DNA from: Roseomonas sp. KE0001
GTDB taxonomy: Bacteria > Pseudomonadota > Alphaproteobacteria > Acetobacterales > Acetobacteraceae
DNA length: 64,000 bases
NCBI RefSeq assembly: GCF_016107285.1
Contig: NZ_RCVQ01000003.1
Location: 62,001-126,000 of the forward strand
Reading direction: 5' to 3'
Shown here: positions 25,528-33,897 of the stretch, piece after piece
Layout: each line of letters opens with the position of its first letter
How positions within the stretch are numbered: position 1 is the first letter of the stretch
The notes under the pieces: generated by a model
Databases searched by the model: none
What the model was told of the DNA's origin: nothing
What the model saw: the letters and a program-made list of their open reading frames with translations, nothing else
Position numbers and translations under genes: made by a program

Positions 25528-27590
25528 CCGAGCGGGTCGTCGGTGCGGTGCTCGATCAGCAGGCCGCGCTCGATATAGTGGCGGGTGGCCGCCTGCAGGT
25601 CATCGCCGAAGGCGGCGCGCAGATCGGCGTAGTTCTCTAGATACTGTGCGGCATCGAAACCGGCGCGGGCGCGGTGCTCCTGGACGCCGAAGTGCAGCCA
25701 GTGCAGCGTGCCCTGCCGCGCGTCCGTGCCGATCGCCTCGGTCAGGTCACGATGCGAGGCGATGTAGGTCAGCGGATCGAAGCTGGCGGAGCGCCCCTCG
25801 ATGCGCGCCCGGTCGAGGAAATGCGCCGTGGCGCCGGCCTGATCGGTGCCGAAGGCCAGGGACAGGTCGTCATAGGAGGCGGCGTAGCGCAGGCCGTCGA
25901 AAGTGATGCTCCGCCCCTCGGCGCGGCCGGTGGTGATGTAGTGGCCGGCCGCCGCCTCGGCATCGCGGCCGAAGACCGCCCGGAGGTCGTCGTAGGAGGC
26001 GAGGTAGGCGGCGCTGTCGAAGCCGGCCGCGCGGCCTTCCAGGCGGCCGAACTGGATGAAGTGCCGCGCGCCGGCCTCCTCGTCGGCGCCGAAGGCGGCG
26101 GAGAGGTCGGCATGGCTGGCGATGTAGGAAAGCCCGTCGAAGCCGATGGCGCGGTGCTCGGCCAGGCCGTGGCGGAGCAGGTGCGTCCAGCCGGCGGCGG
26201 CATCGGTGCCGAAGGCCGCCATCAGGTCGGCGTGGCTCGCGACGTATTCCAGCGGGCTGGACGAATGCAGGGCCGTCACCTTGACCAGGACATTGTCGCC
26301 GAAGCGGATCTGCTCGATGTCGCGGCCATGGTCGGTCTCGCCGGTGGCGCGGTTGACCAGGAAGACATCGTCACCGCGCCGCAGCACCGCCCAGCCGGCG
26401 GAGACGCCGCCGACCAGCAGCGTGTCCACCCCCGGCCCGCCGGCGAAGCTTTCGCTGATCCCGTCGGTGGCGTGCAGCACCTGGTTGGGGACGAAGCCCT
26501 GGCCGGCGATCCTCTGAAGCTGCTGGATCTTGGCGGCGATCGGGGTGCTCCAGTTGCCGGACAGGATGCCGCCGGTGTCGCCGGAGCTGGGGTTCCAGGA
26601 CCACCAGGCCCAGGAGAGGCCGGCGGCCGGGGCGCCGGGATCGGTCACTCCATCCCCGTTCGCATCGCCGTTCAGGGCACGGATCAGCACGTCGAGCCAG
26701 GCCCAGTCCTTGCTGTCGCCCTCCAGCTTGCTGCCGAACTCGCCGAGCAGGATCGGGGCGATGCCCTGGCTGGAGAGATAGCCCCACTGCTTCTGGAAGA
26801 CCTCGTGCAGGTTGCCGGGGAAGTTCGGGTCGTTGAACCAGGGCTGGCCGTAGACGGAATTCGGGTAGTCGTGCGGCGAATAGACCAGCTTGTTGGCGAC
26901 CGGCAGCACCACCGGGTCGGTCGCGGCGCCCTGGAGATTGCCGCCCCACCAGTACCAGTCGCCATTGTGGATCTCGACGCCCTCGACCAGGATCAGCCAG
27001 TCGGGGTTGACCGCCTGGATGGCGGCGCCGGCGCGCTCGGCGGCGGCGCTCCACGCCGCCCAGCTGGCGCCGGCATGCGGCTCATTGTGCAGGTCCGCCC
27101 CGATGACCGTGGCATTGCCCTTGTAGCGGGCGGCGAGCATCTGCCAGTCGTCGATCCAGTCCTGCTCGCTGTAGCGGCCGTCATACCAGAGGCCGCTGCC
27201 GTTCGGCCCGTCCCCGGCGGGACCGCGATGCCGGTCGAGGATGATGCGCAGGCCGATCTGGCCGGCATAATCGACGATCTTGTCGATGAACTGCACGCCG
27301 GACAGGCCCTGAAGGTCGGGGTTGCGGCCATAGTCGATGCCGACGGGCGCCAGTCCGCCCTCCAGCAGCTCGGAGGAATAGGGCAGGCGGATCGTGTTGA
27401 AGCCGAGCGACTTCATCTGATCCATCATGTCCATCCAGTTGCGCTGGAACAGGCCGTCGGGCGAGGCGTTGCGCGTCTCGAGCCCGTACCAGTTCACCGC
27501 GGCGATGCGGACGGCATGGCCATCCGCGTCGAGGATCTCATTGCCGCGGGTCGAGAAAAAGCCTGTTCCATTTTCGGCACGAGACAGCAT
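25524..27590 (-). CDS. GH5 endoglucanase with six C-terminal 40-residue repeats
   Basis: A 688-residue glycosidase. Residues about 1-355 are a GH5 domain very like GH5_1 endoglucanases such as Acidothermus E1: VNWYGLET, NTIRLPYSS, LRIILDRHR, acid/base Glu in DLHNEPH (about E170) and nucleophile in LLGEFGSK (about E284). It should cleave beta-1,4-glucan. An RTX-like linker (DTLLVGG, IEQIRFGD) follows, then six tandem 40-residue repeats and the tail TDDPLG. There is no Sec signal, which fits type I secretion, though no secretion genes are here. I chose ATG 27590 over an upstream start at 27632, which would put a perfect palindrome in the coding region. Confidence 0.9.
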   Translation of the reverse strand: MLSRAENGTGFFSTRGNEILDADGHAVRIAAVNWYGLETRNASPDGLFQRNWMDMMDQMKSLGFNTIRLPYSSELLEGGLAPVGIDYGRNPDLQGLSGVQFIDKIVDYAGQIGLRIILDRHRGPAGDGPNGSGLWYDGRYSEQDWIDDWQMLAARYKGNATVIGADLHNEPHAGASWAAWSAAAERAGAAIQAVNPDWLILVEGVEIHNGDWYWWGGNLQGAATDPVVLPVANKLVYSPHDYPNSVYGQPWFNDPNFPGNLHEVFQKQWGYLSSQGIAPILLGEFGSKLEGDSKDWAWLDVLIRALNGDANGDGVTDPGAPAAGLSWAWWSWNPSSGDTGGILSGNWSTPIAAKIQQLQRIAGQGFVPNQVLHATDGISESFAGGPGVDTLLVGGVSAGWAVLRRGDDVFLVNRATGETDHGRDIEQIRFGDNVLVKVTALHSSSPLEYVASHADLMAAFGTDAAAGWTHLLRHGLAEHRAIGFDGLSYIASHADLSAAFGADEEAGARHFIQFGRLEGRAAGFDSAAYLASYDDLRAVFGRDAEAAAGHYITTGRAEGRSITFDGLRYAASYDDLSLAFGTDQAGATAHFLDRARIEGRSASFDPLTYIASHRDLTEAIGTDARQGTLHWLHFGVQEHRARAGFDAAQYLENYADLRAAFGDDLQAATRHYIERGLLIEHRTDDPLG
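25527..26252 (-). repeat. Six tandem 40-residue repeats in the GH5 tail
   Basis: The repeat unit is roughly YIASxxDLxxAFG, xDxxAGxxHFxxxG and xxEGRxxxFD. Examples are YIASHADLSAAFGADEEAG and YLASYDDLRAVFGRDAEAA. Six copies are contiguous, at near-exact 40-residue period, and end in HRTDDPLG. The neighbouring GH26-like gene ends with two copies of the same unit (27745-27993) and the tail GRTDDPLF. I do not recognise a named domain. Confidence 0.85.
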
Positions 27591-27611
27591 GGGGCCCCAC
27601 AAGCAAGAGTA

Positions 27612-27630
27612 GCGTCCGACCGTCGGACGC
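27612..27630. promoter_or_regulatory. Perfect palindrome upstream of the GH5 gene
   Basis: GCGTCCGA (27612-27619) and TCGGACGC (27623-27630) are perfect inverted arms around CCG, with flanking GAGT/ACTC extending the stem after one unpaired base. It sits about 22 bases upstream of the preferred GH5 start in an otherwise AT-rich gap (27640-27710). It is a plausible operator or 5'-UTR hairpin. It is also close to the end of the preceding GH26 transcript, so a terminator role is possible. Confidence 0.4.
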
Positions 27631-27744
27631 ACTCTTACTGTTCTGGCTGCCCCGGAAAATCTACAGAAATGAGACTGCGTATAAAAAAACTAAACGTGAG
27701 CGCCGGTATCCGGCGCCCGTGACGGGGCCGCCCGCCGCCTCAGA

Positions 27745-28845
27745 TCAGAACAGCGGGTCGTCCGTGCGGCCCTCATGGCGGCCGAAGATGATCCAATGCG
27801 TCGCCGCCGCATCCTGGTCCCAGCCGAAGGCATCGCGCAGGTCGCCATAATTGGCCAGGTAGGTGTTGGCATCGAAGGTCACCGGCTCGCGCCGCTCGAC
27901 GACGCCGTACTGGAAGTAGTGACGGACGCCCGCCTCGGCATTGGCGCCGAAGGCGTCGATGAGATCGCCATAGGAGGCGATGTACTGGAGGCCGTTCAGC
28001 TTCCATTCGGCATTCGGGTTCTGGAAGGCCGAAATATAGGCATTGCCGGAATTGGGCTGCGTGCCGTCCGACATCTTGCCCAGATAGTCGTCATCCGAAT
28101 CCCAGCGGGACTGGAAGACGACATCATGCGTGTCGAACCACATCTTCATGGCATTGATGTAGGGCGCGGCATTGTCCGTCATGACGCCCCATTCGGAGTA
28201 GGCGGTGGGCTTGCCCATGGCATCGGCGAAATCCTGGTGCCACTGCATGCCGAACTGCTGGGTCAGCAGGTTCTGCCAGGCATAGTACGGATCCTCGCCC
28301 CAATAGGCGGTGTTCCAGTAGACATCCATGCCGATGATGTCGACATAGTCGTTGCCGGGATAGGCGGTGGCGGGGTCGATGCCGGCCCAGGCCTCGTTGA
28401 CGTTCCATTCGAAGACGAAGCGGTCGGAGACGGACCGGAAGGTGTCCACGAACTGGCGGAAGGCGCCGATATACTCCTGCTCATGCCCGATGGCCGACCA
28501 GGGGAACCAGTCTCCGTTCAGTTCCCAGCCGACACGGATGTTGATCGGCACATCGGTGGGGCCGGCCTGCAGGATGGTTTCGGCCGCCTGGCGATAATAG
28601 TCGTTGTAGGCACCCGTCGCGGCCACGGCGAGGCTGGAGTCGACGGTAATCAGCGGCACCGACCAGTGCAGCTCGCGCTGGGTTTCATGGAACATGTCGG
28701 CCACCAGCGCCGTGCTGCCCAGGAAGTCGCCCCAGCTCTGGAAGCCGATGGCCGTATGCACGCCCGTGACATCCCGGCCGAGCCAGTTTTCGAAGTCGGT
28801 GAGGGCCGCGGTCGAGTTACCGACATAGATCCCGAGCTGGGTCAT
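27745..28845 (-). CDS. GH26-like glycoside hydrolase with two C-terminal repeats
   Basis: A 366-residue protein. The first roughly 280 residues resemble GH26 (mannanase-type) enzymes: acid/base Glu in RVGWELNGDWFPWS (about E108), FEWNVN, DYVDIIGMDVYW and nucleophile candidate Glu in AYSEWGVM (about E218). The last 82 residues are two of the 40-residue repeats also found in the adjacent GH5, ending TDDPLF. It has no Sec signal peptide. A GGAGGA ribosome site precedes ATG 28845, so the open frame further upstream is not used. Substrate (mannan, glucan or the cell's own polysaccharide) is not settled by sequence. It probably forms a pair with the GH5 gene. Confidence 0.82.
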   Translation of the reverse strand: MTQLGIYVGNSTAALTDFENWLGRDVTGVHTAIGFQSWGDFLGSTALVADMFHETQRELHWSVPLITVDSSLAVAATGAYNDYYRQAAETILQAGPTDVPINIRVGWELNGDWFPWSAIGHEQEYIGAFRQFVDTFRSVSDRFVFEWNVNEAWAGIDPATAYPGNDYVDIIGMDVYWNTAYWGEDPYYAWQNLLTQQFGMQWHQDFADAMGKPTAYSEWGVMTDNAAPYINAMKMWFDTHDVVFQSRWDSDDDYLGKMSDGTQPNSGNAYISAFQNPNAEWKLNGLQYIASYGDLIDAFGANAEAGVRHYFQYGVVERREPVTFDANTYLANYGDLRDAFGWDQDAAATHWIIFGRHEGRTDDPLF

Positions 28846-29187
28846 GAAAGCCTTTTCCTCCGCTTCAGAAATGACATCAGGAGAGCAATGCAACCGGCAA
28901 TTGGCCCCTTCCTGGGAAGGCAGACAATTTTTGAGATGCAGCAATAATATGCGGCTCTAATGACGCATTCGTTAGAATAAGTCCATGGAAAACTGCATTC
29001 GCGCGGATAATTCAGGGGTGCGGCGAGGAATTCTATTCCAGATTGAAAATCATTTACTTTGAATTGTATTGGATGGAAAGAAACATTTTCAGGGTAGTAT
29101 TTCAAGTACTGAGCATCGTTTTGATCGATGTTCAGCGTTTCCAGTGCAACCTGGAATGGCGATCCCGGCCGGCCCCGGGAACGGGGC
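28846..29187. other. AT-rich intergenic region upstream of the GH26-like gene
   Basis: There is no gene in these 342 bases, which are clearly richer in A+T than their surroundings. They should hold the promoter of the glycosidase pair. One imperfect dyad is visible: TGAGCATCG (29110-29118) and CGATGTTCA (29126-29134), matching at 8 of 9 positions around a 7-base spacer. The region separates the glycosidases from the 3' end of azlD. Confidence 0.5.
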
Positions 29188-29496
29188 CTATCCCTCCGTG
29201 GGAAGCAGCAGCCCGATCAGCCACACGATAAGGATGCCGCTGGGGATGGAGAGGGCCAGGCTGCCCGTCCGCCGCTGCACCAGGACCACCCCCAGCGCCC
29301 CGACCAGGCCGAGCGGCCCGTACTTGGCCAGGGCCAGGGTGACATAGGCGGCGAAGATGGGCCCCGGCAGATTGCGCAGCATGGCCTGGACAAAGGGCGG
29401 CAGGCCGAAGGTCCGCAGCACGGCATAGCCGCCGGCGCGACAGAAATAGGTGGCGGCGGCCATGCCCAGGATGGTCAGCACGACATCCGCCCTCAC
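29188..29496 (-). CDS. azlD: AzlD-family branched-chain amino acid transport protein
   Basis: A 102-residue AzlD-type small membrane subunit with three to four hydrophobic helices. The family opening is TILGMAAATYFCRAGGYAVL, with LPGPIFAAYVTLAL in the middle. With AzlC it forms an exporter or transporter linked to branched-chain amino acids and analogues. The GTG start at 29496 overlaps the azlC stop as GTGA, so the two are translated together. Confidence 0.85.
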   Translation of the reverse strand: MRADVVLTILGMAAATYFCRAGGYAVLRTFGLPPFVQAMLRNLPGPIFAAYVTLALAKYGPLGLVGALGVVLVQRRTGSLALSIPSGILIVWLIGLLLPTEG

Positions 29497-30242
29497 CTCC
29501 CGTCCTCCTGCCCGGCGGGTGGTGGCGGGCGGGCCTCGTGCCAGGCGGCCAGCGCGGCGCCCGCCAGGGCCCCGCCGAGCAGCGGAAAGGGCTGCGGCAG
29601 GCCAAGGACATGCGCGGCGAGGGCGAGGGCCCCGGCCAGCAGCCAAGGGGCCATATCCTGCCGCGGGCCACGCCAGAGCGGCACCAGCAGGGAGACGAAG
29701 GCGGCGATGCCGCCGAAATAGAGCGGGTGCCCCGGCGGCAGCCGGACACTGCCTCCCAGCACATGGCCGAGGCCCACGCAGACCATCCAGGCCACCCAGA
29801 GGAGCAGGCCGACGCCCAGCAGATATCCGGCGTCCCGCCCGCCGCGCCGCTGCTCCGCGATGCTGAGGGCGAAGGAATGGTCCACCAGCGTCGCCAGCGT
29901 GCCCCACAGGCGCCAGCCCCGCAGCCGGTCGAGCCAGGGAGCGAGGGCGGCCCCCATCGGGGCCATGCGGATGTTCACCACCAGCGCCGCCAGCGTCGCC
30001 GCCAGGATGGAGGGGGGATCGGTCCAGAGCTCCAGGCTGAGAAGCTGCGCCGCGCCGGCATAGACGATGCCGGACATCAGCAGGGTCTCACCCAGGCTCA
30101 GCCCCTTGCCGGCGGCCACCACGCCCACCAGGGCGCCGAAGGGCAGCAGGCCCAGGAGCAGGGGCAGGCCGGCGGCGGCGCCCCGGAGCATCCCGGCGCG
30201 GGTGAAGCTCACCTTGTAGGGGCCGGCGGCCGGCTCAGTCAC
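29493..30242 (-). CDS. azlC: AzlC-family branched-chain amino acid transport protein
   Basis: A 249-residue AzlC-type membrane protein with about seven helices. It contains the family segments LLPFGALVGVVAAGKGLS, SGIVYAGAAQLLSLELW and VNIRMAPMGAALAPWL, and the DHSFALS motif. GTG at 30242 is the likely start. It overlaps the end of recX by 8 bases, an unusual coupling of a recombination regulator with a transporter. azlD follows by a 4-base overlap. Confidence 0.86.
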   Translation of the reverse strand: MTEPAAGPYKVSFTRAGMLRGAAAGLPLLLGLLPFGALVGVVAAGKGLSLGETLLMSGIVYAGAAQLLSLELWTDPPSILAATLAALVVNIRMAPMGAALAPWLDRLRGWRLWGTLATLVDHSFALSIAEQRRGGRDAGYLLGVGLLLWVAWMVCVGLGHVLGGSVRLPPGHPLYFGGIAAFVSLLVPLWRGPRQDMAPWLLAGALALAAHVLGLPQPFPLLGGALAGAALAAWHEARPPPPAGQEDGR

Positions 30243-30831
30243 GGCGGGCGGCCAGCAGACGATCCTCCGCCTCCTCCGGCGCCATGTCGAGGGCGCGCTC
30301 CGCGACATCCCGCGCGAAGCCGCCCCGGGCCAGCGCGGCCAGGGCCTTCAGGCGCTGCTCGGGGGAGGGCGGCTCGGCGGCGAAGGGCCCGGCACGGCGG
30401 CGGCGCAGATGGCCGAGCGCCGCGGCGAGATCGTCCGGCGGCGCCGCCTCCAGCAGCGTGGCGGCGGTGTCCGGCCGCACGCCCTTGGCGGCGAGATGGG
30501 CGGCAATGGCGCGGCGGGAGCGGCCCGCCTGGTTCAGCCGCCGCGCCCGGCTGGCGGCGAAGGCGGCATCGTCCACTGCCCCCGTGTCACTGAGGCGGTG
30601 GGCCACGGCCACGGCCTCGGCCCGGGCGGCGGCGACCCTCGCGGCCACCGCCTCGGCCTCCTGCCCCTCCGCCTCGGCGCGGCGGGCCCAGCGGTCGATC
30701 CGGCGGTGCAGGACACGGATCAGCCCCGCCTCGGTGGCGGCGAAGCGCGCCAGATGCGCCAGTGCGGCCTCGCGCAGGCGCGCGGCATCCGGCGGCGGGC
30801 CTGCCCGCACCTCCTCCCGTCTTCCGGTCAT
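30235..30831 (-). CDS. recX: Regulatory protein RecX
   Basis: A 198-residue RecX-family protein, rich in Ala and Arg. It is made of three-helix repeats: an early LAHLARFAATEAGLIRVLHR, the central DDAAFAASRARRLNQAGRSR with RRAIAAHLAAKGV, and a C-terminal KALAALARGGFARDVAERAL. RecX binds RecA filaments and limits strand exchange. recA is not in the window. The ATG at 30831 is chosen because the frame upstream is low-complexity Pro/Arg sequence. azlC overlaps its 3' end. Confidence 0.8.
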   Translation of the reverse strand: MTGRREEVRAGPPPDAARLREAALAHLARFAATEAGLIRVLHRRIDRWARRAEAEGQEAEAVAARVAAARAEAVAVAHRLSDTGAVDDAAFAASRARRLNQAGRSRRAIAAHLAAKGVRPDTAATLLEAAPPDDLAAALGHLRRRRAGPFAAEPPSPEQRLKALAALARGGFARDVAERALDMAPEEAEDRLLAARRD

Positions 30832-30892
30832 GCGGCGATAGTGCCACGCCGCCGCGGCCCTCGGAAGGCGGCGCCCGGCGCCGTTTGCGGCC

Positions 30893-31450
30893 TTACCTGC
30901 TGGGCGGCGTCTGGTCCGGGCGGGTGGAGGGCGGAACCTGCCGCATCTCCAGCGAGGGCGCCTCGGTGGTGCTGGTGGAGGGCGAGGCCGGCTGGTTGCG
31001 CTGGCTCTCCGGACGCGAGGCGGTGTTGCCCGAGCCGGTGGGGGGTGTGGCGCCGCTGTTGTTGGCGGCGCCGCCCTGCGCGTTGCTGCCGCTGCGCGCG
31101 CTGCCCTGCGGCGCGCCCTGGCCCAGGTTGTTCTGCGCCTGCCGTTCCTGGCCGGGATAGGCGCCGGAGGTGTTGGTCCCCGCCGCGCGGTCGAGCGCCC
31201 GCGTCGCCGCCGTCCCCGGCGGGTTGGCCGGGGTGCCGTCCGCCTGGCCGGGATAGGCACCGGAGACATTGGTGCCGGCGGCGCGGTCCAGCGCCCGGGT
31301 GGCGGCGTTGTTCTGGAGCGTCTGCTCGCCCGGCGGGGCGTCCGACGTGGCGTTCGGCGCGGGGCGGGCCTGGGCCAGGGCCGCGCCGGACCAGCCGATC
31401 AGGGCGGCCGCCGCGAGCGGGAGGAGGCGGGGGGAGAGAGGACGGGACAT
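30893..31450 (-). CDS. Secreted low-complexity protein with two repeats
   Basis: A 185-residue protein that starts with a good Sec signal peptide (residues 1-26, LLPLAAAALIGWSGAALAQA). The mature part is Asn, Ala, Gln, Ser, Pro and Gly rich and probably disordered. It contains a unit TRALDRAAGTNVSGAYPGQ repeated 32 residues later as TRALDRAAGTNTSGAYPGQ. GGAGAC lies a suitable distance upstream of ATG 31450. I recognise no function. It diverges from argD, with a 198-base gap that should hold both promoters. Confidence 0.65.
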   Translation of the reverse strand: MSRPLSPRLLPLAAAALIGWSGAALAQARPAPNATSDAPPGEQTLQNNAATRALDRAAGTNVSGAYPGQADGTPANPPGTAATRALDRAAGTNTSGAYPGQERQAQNNLGQGAPQGSARSGSNAQGGAANNSGATPPTGSGNTASRPESQRNQPASPSTSTTEAPSLEMRQVPPSTRPDQTPPSR

Positions 31451-31648
31451 CGGGGCGTCTCCATGTTCTGGCGTCATCTCCAGAACAGGGCGGCCCCCCG
31501 GCGGGTTGCTCCCTGCCATGTCCGGAGGGTGGGGCGGCACGGCGGGTGCGGGCTTTGACCGCGGCTGTCCTTTGCGGCAATGTCGACGTTTCCGCGGAAC
31601 ACCGCGCGGTGGTCGCGCGGGGCTGCGGTGCAGCGGAGAAATATTCGC

Positions 31649-32842
31649 GTGATCCCCGCCCTGATGCCGACCTACAACCGTGCCGACCTCGCCTTCGAGC
31701 GGGGTGAGGGCGCCTGGCTGTGGACGGCGGATCAGCGACGATTCCTCGATTTCGGCAGCGGCATCGCCACCACCAGCATCGGCCATGGCCATCCGCACCT
31801 GGTGAGGACCGTCGCCGAGCAGGCGGCGAAGGTGATGCATGTCTCGAACCTCTACCGCGTGCCCCAGGCCGAGCGGCTGGCGGCGCGGCATGTCGAGGCC
31901 TCCTTCGCCGACAGCGTCTTCTTCTGCAATTCGGGCGCCGAGGCGAACGAGGGCATGATCAAGGCCGTCCGCAAGTATCATGCGGAGAACGGCCACCCCG
32001 AGCGCTTCCACATGATCTGCTTCGAGGGCGCCTTCCATGGCCGGACGCTGGCCACCCTCTCGGCCACCGGCAACGAGAAGTACCTCGCCGGCTTCGGCCC
32101 GCCGGTGCAGGGCTTCGACCATGTGCCCTTCGGCAACATGAACGCGGTGCGCGACGCCATCGGGCCGCAGACCGCCGGCATCATGATCGAGCCGATCCAG
32201 GGCGAGGGTGGCGTGCGCCCGGCGGATCTCCGCTTCCTGCGGGAGCTGCGCGCCGTCTGCGACGAGTTCGGCCTGCTGCTGGCGCTGGATGAGGTGCAGA
32301 CCGGCATGGGCCGCTCCGGCAAGCTCTGGGCGCACCAGTGGGCGAACATCGAGCCGGACGTGATGTCCTCGGCCAAGGGCATCGGCGGCGGCTTCCCGCT
32401 CGGCGCCGTGCTGGCCAAGGAGAAGGTGGCCAGGCACCTGAAGCCCGGCACCCATGGCACCACCTACGGCGGCAACCCGCTGGCCTGCGCCGCCGGCAAC
32501 GCCGTGCTGGACGTGGTGCTGGAGGCGGGCTTCCTCGACCGCGTGGACCGCACCGCCCGCTACCTGTGGGACGGGCTGCAGGCCCTGTCGCGCCAGCATC
32601 CGCGCGTCGCCTCGGGGGTGCGCGGCGCCGGGCTGCTGGTCGGGCTGCAGCTGGTGCCGGAGGTGACCAACGGCGACCTGCAGGCGGCCGCGGTGGAGGA
32701 GGGGCTGCTGAGCGTCGCCGCCGGGCAGAACGTGCTGCGCCTGGCCCCGCCGCTGATCGTCACCGAGGCCGAGGTGGACCAGGCCCTCGCCATGCTGGGC
32801 CGTGCCCTGGCCCGGCTGACGCCGCAGGGCGCCGCGCAGTGA
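31649..32842 (+). CDS. argD: Acetylornithine aminotransferase
   Basis: A 397-residue class-III PLP aminotransferase that converts N-acetylglutamate semialdehyde to N-acetylornithine in arginine synthesis. Family marks are [64 protein letters not shown], the PLP-Lys motif [14 protein letters not shown] and [20 protein letters not shown] site eight bases upstream supports the GTG start at 31649; the ATG at 31664 is the alternative. Its stop overlaps argF as GTGA. It could also act on succinyldiaminopimelate, as many ArgD enzymes do. Confidence 0.94.
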   Translation: MIPALMPTYNRADLAFERGEGAWLWTADQRRFLDFGSGIATTSIGHGHPHLVRTVAEQAAKVMHVSNLYRVPQAERLAARHVEASFADSVFFCNSGAEANEGMIKAVRKYHAENGHPERFHMICFEGAFHGRTLATLSATGNEKYLAGFGPPVQGFDHVPFGNMNAVRDAIGPQTAGIMIEPIQGEGGVRPADLRFLRELRAVCDEFGLLLALDEVQTGMGRSGKLWAHQWANIEPDVMSSAKGIGGGFPLGAVLAKEKVARHLKPGTHGTTYGGNPLACAAGNAVLDVVLEAGFLDRVDRTARYLWDGLQALSRQHPRVASGVRGAGLLVGLQLVPEVTNGDLQAAAVEEGLLSVAAGQNVLRLAPPLIVTEAEVDQALAMLGRALARLTPQGAAQ

Positions 32843-33783
32843 CGGCGGCGACGGGGAAGGGGGGCGCCGGCGGCGCCCCTCGCCACTTTCTGGAACTGTC
32901 GGACTTCGAGGCGCCGACGCTGCGCCGCATGCTCGATCTCGCCGCCGCCAGCAAGGCCGGGCGCCGTGACGACCGTCCCCTGGCCGGCAAGACGGTGGCG
33001 CTGATCTTCGAGAAGCCCTCCACCCGCACCCGCGTCTCCTTCGAGGTCGGCATCCACCAGCTCGGCGGCCACGCGGTGGTGCTCTCGGCGCGGGACATGC
33101 AGCTCGGCCGCGGCGAGTCGGCGGCCGATACGGCCCGCGTCCTGTCGCGCTACGTCGATGCCATCATGCTGCGCACCGACAGCGTGGCGAAGCTGCGCGA
33201 ACTGGCGCAGCACGCCACCGTGCCGGTGATCAACGGCCTCACCGACGTCTCCCACCCCTGCCAGCTGATGGCCGACGTCCTCACCTTCGAGGAGCATCGC
33301 GGCCCGATCGCCGGCCAGACCCTGGCCTGGGTGGGCGATGGCAACAATGTCGCGCAGAGCTTCATCCAGGCGGCGGCGCGCTTCGGCTTCACGCTCCGCC
33401 TCGCCACCCCGCCCGAGCTGGCGCCGCCGGCCCAGCTGGTGGACTGGGCCCGGCGCGAGGGTGCGACGATCGAGCTGACCTCCGACCCGGTGGCGGCGGT
33501 GCGCGGCGCGCGCTGCGTCGTCACCGACACCTGGGTCAGCATGTCGGACGAGAAGGAGGGCGGGCCGACGGCGCGCCACAACCTTCTCGCCCCCTATCAG
33601 CTGAACGAGGCGCTGCTGGCCCACGCGGCGCCGGACGCGCTGGTCATGCACTGCCTGCCGGCGCATCGCGGCGAGGAGATCACCGAGGCGGTCATCGAGG
33701 GCCCGCAATCGGTGGTCTTCGACGAGGCGGAGAACCGGCTGCACGCGCAGAAGGGCGTGCTGCTCTGGGCGCTGGGAGGCTGA
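32839..33783 (+). CDS. argF: Ornithine carbamoyltransferase
   Basis: A 314-residue anabolic OTCase, joining ornithine and carbamoyl phosphate to give citrulline. It has the carbamoyl-phosphate site [20 protein letters not shown], the ornithine-binding [11 protein letters not shown], and [13 protein letters not shown] near the C-terminus. The GTG start at 32839 overlaps the argD stop by 4 bases. argD-argF is the common alphaproteobacterial arginine pair, and hslO lies two genes further on, also a frequent association. Confidence 0.95.
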   Translation: MTAATGKGGAGGAPRHFLELSDFEAPTLRRMLDLAAASKAGRRDDRPLAGKTVALIFEKPSTRTRVSFEVGIHQLGGHAVVLSARDMQLGRGESAADTARVLSRYVDAIMLRTDSVAKLRELAQHATVPVINGLTDVSHPCQLMADVLTFEEHRGPIAGQTLAWVGDGNNVAQSFIQAAARFGFTLRLATPPELAPPAQLVDWARREGATIELTSDPVAAVRGARCVVTDTWVSMSDEKEGGPTARHNLLAPYQLNEALLAHAAPDALVMHCLPAHRGEEITEAVIEGPQSVVFDEAENRLHAQKGVLLWALGG

Positions 33784-33897
33784 GGCGGCGCCGGCCGGGT
33801 CATTGGCACCCGCCCGCGCCGGCCCTACCTATCCGGCAGGGCCCCGGAACCGCCGGCGGCCCTGCCGGCCAGCGGGTCGGCCAATGGAGGGCGCCTG

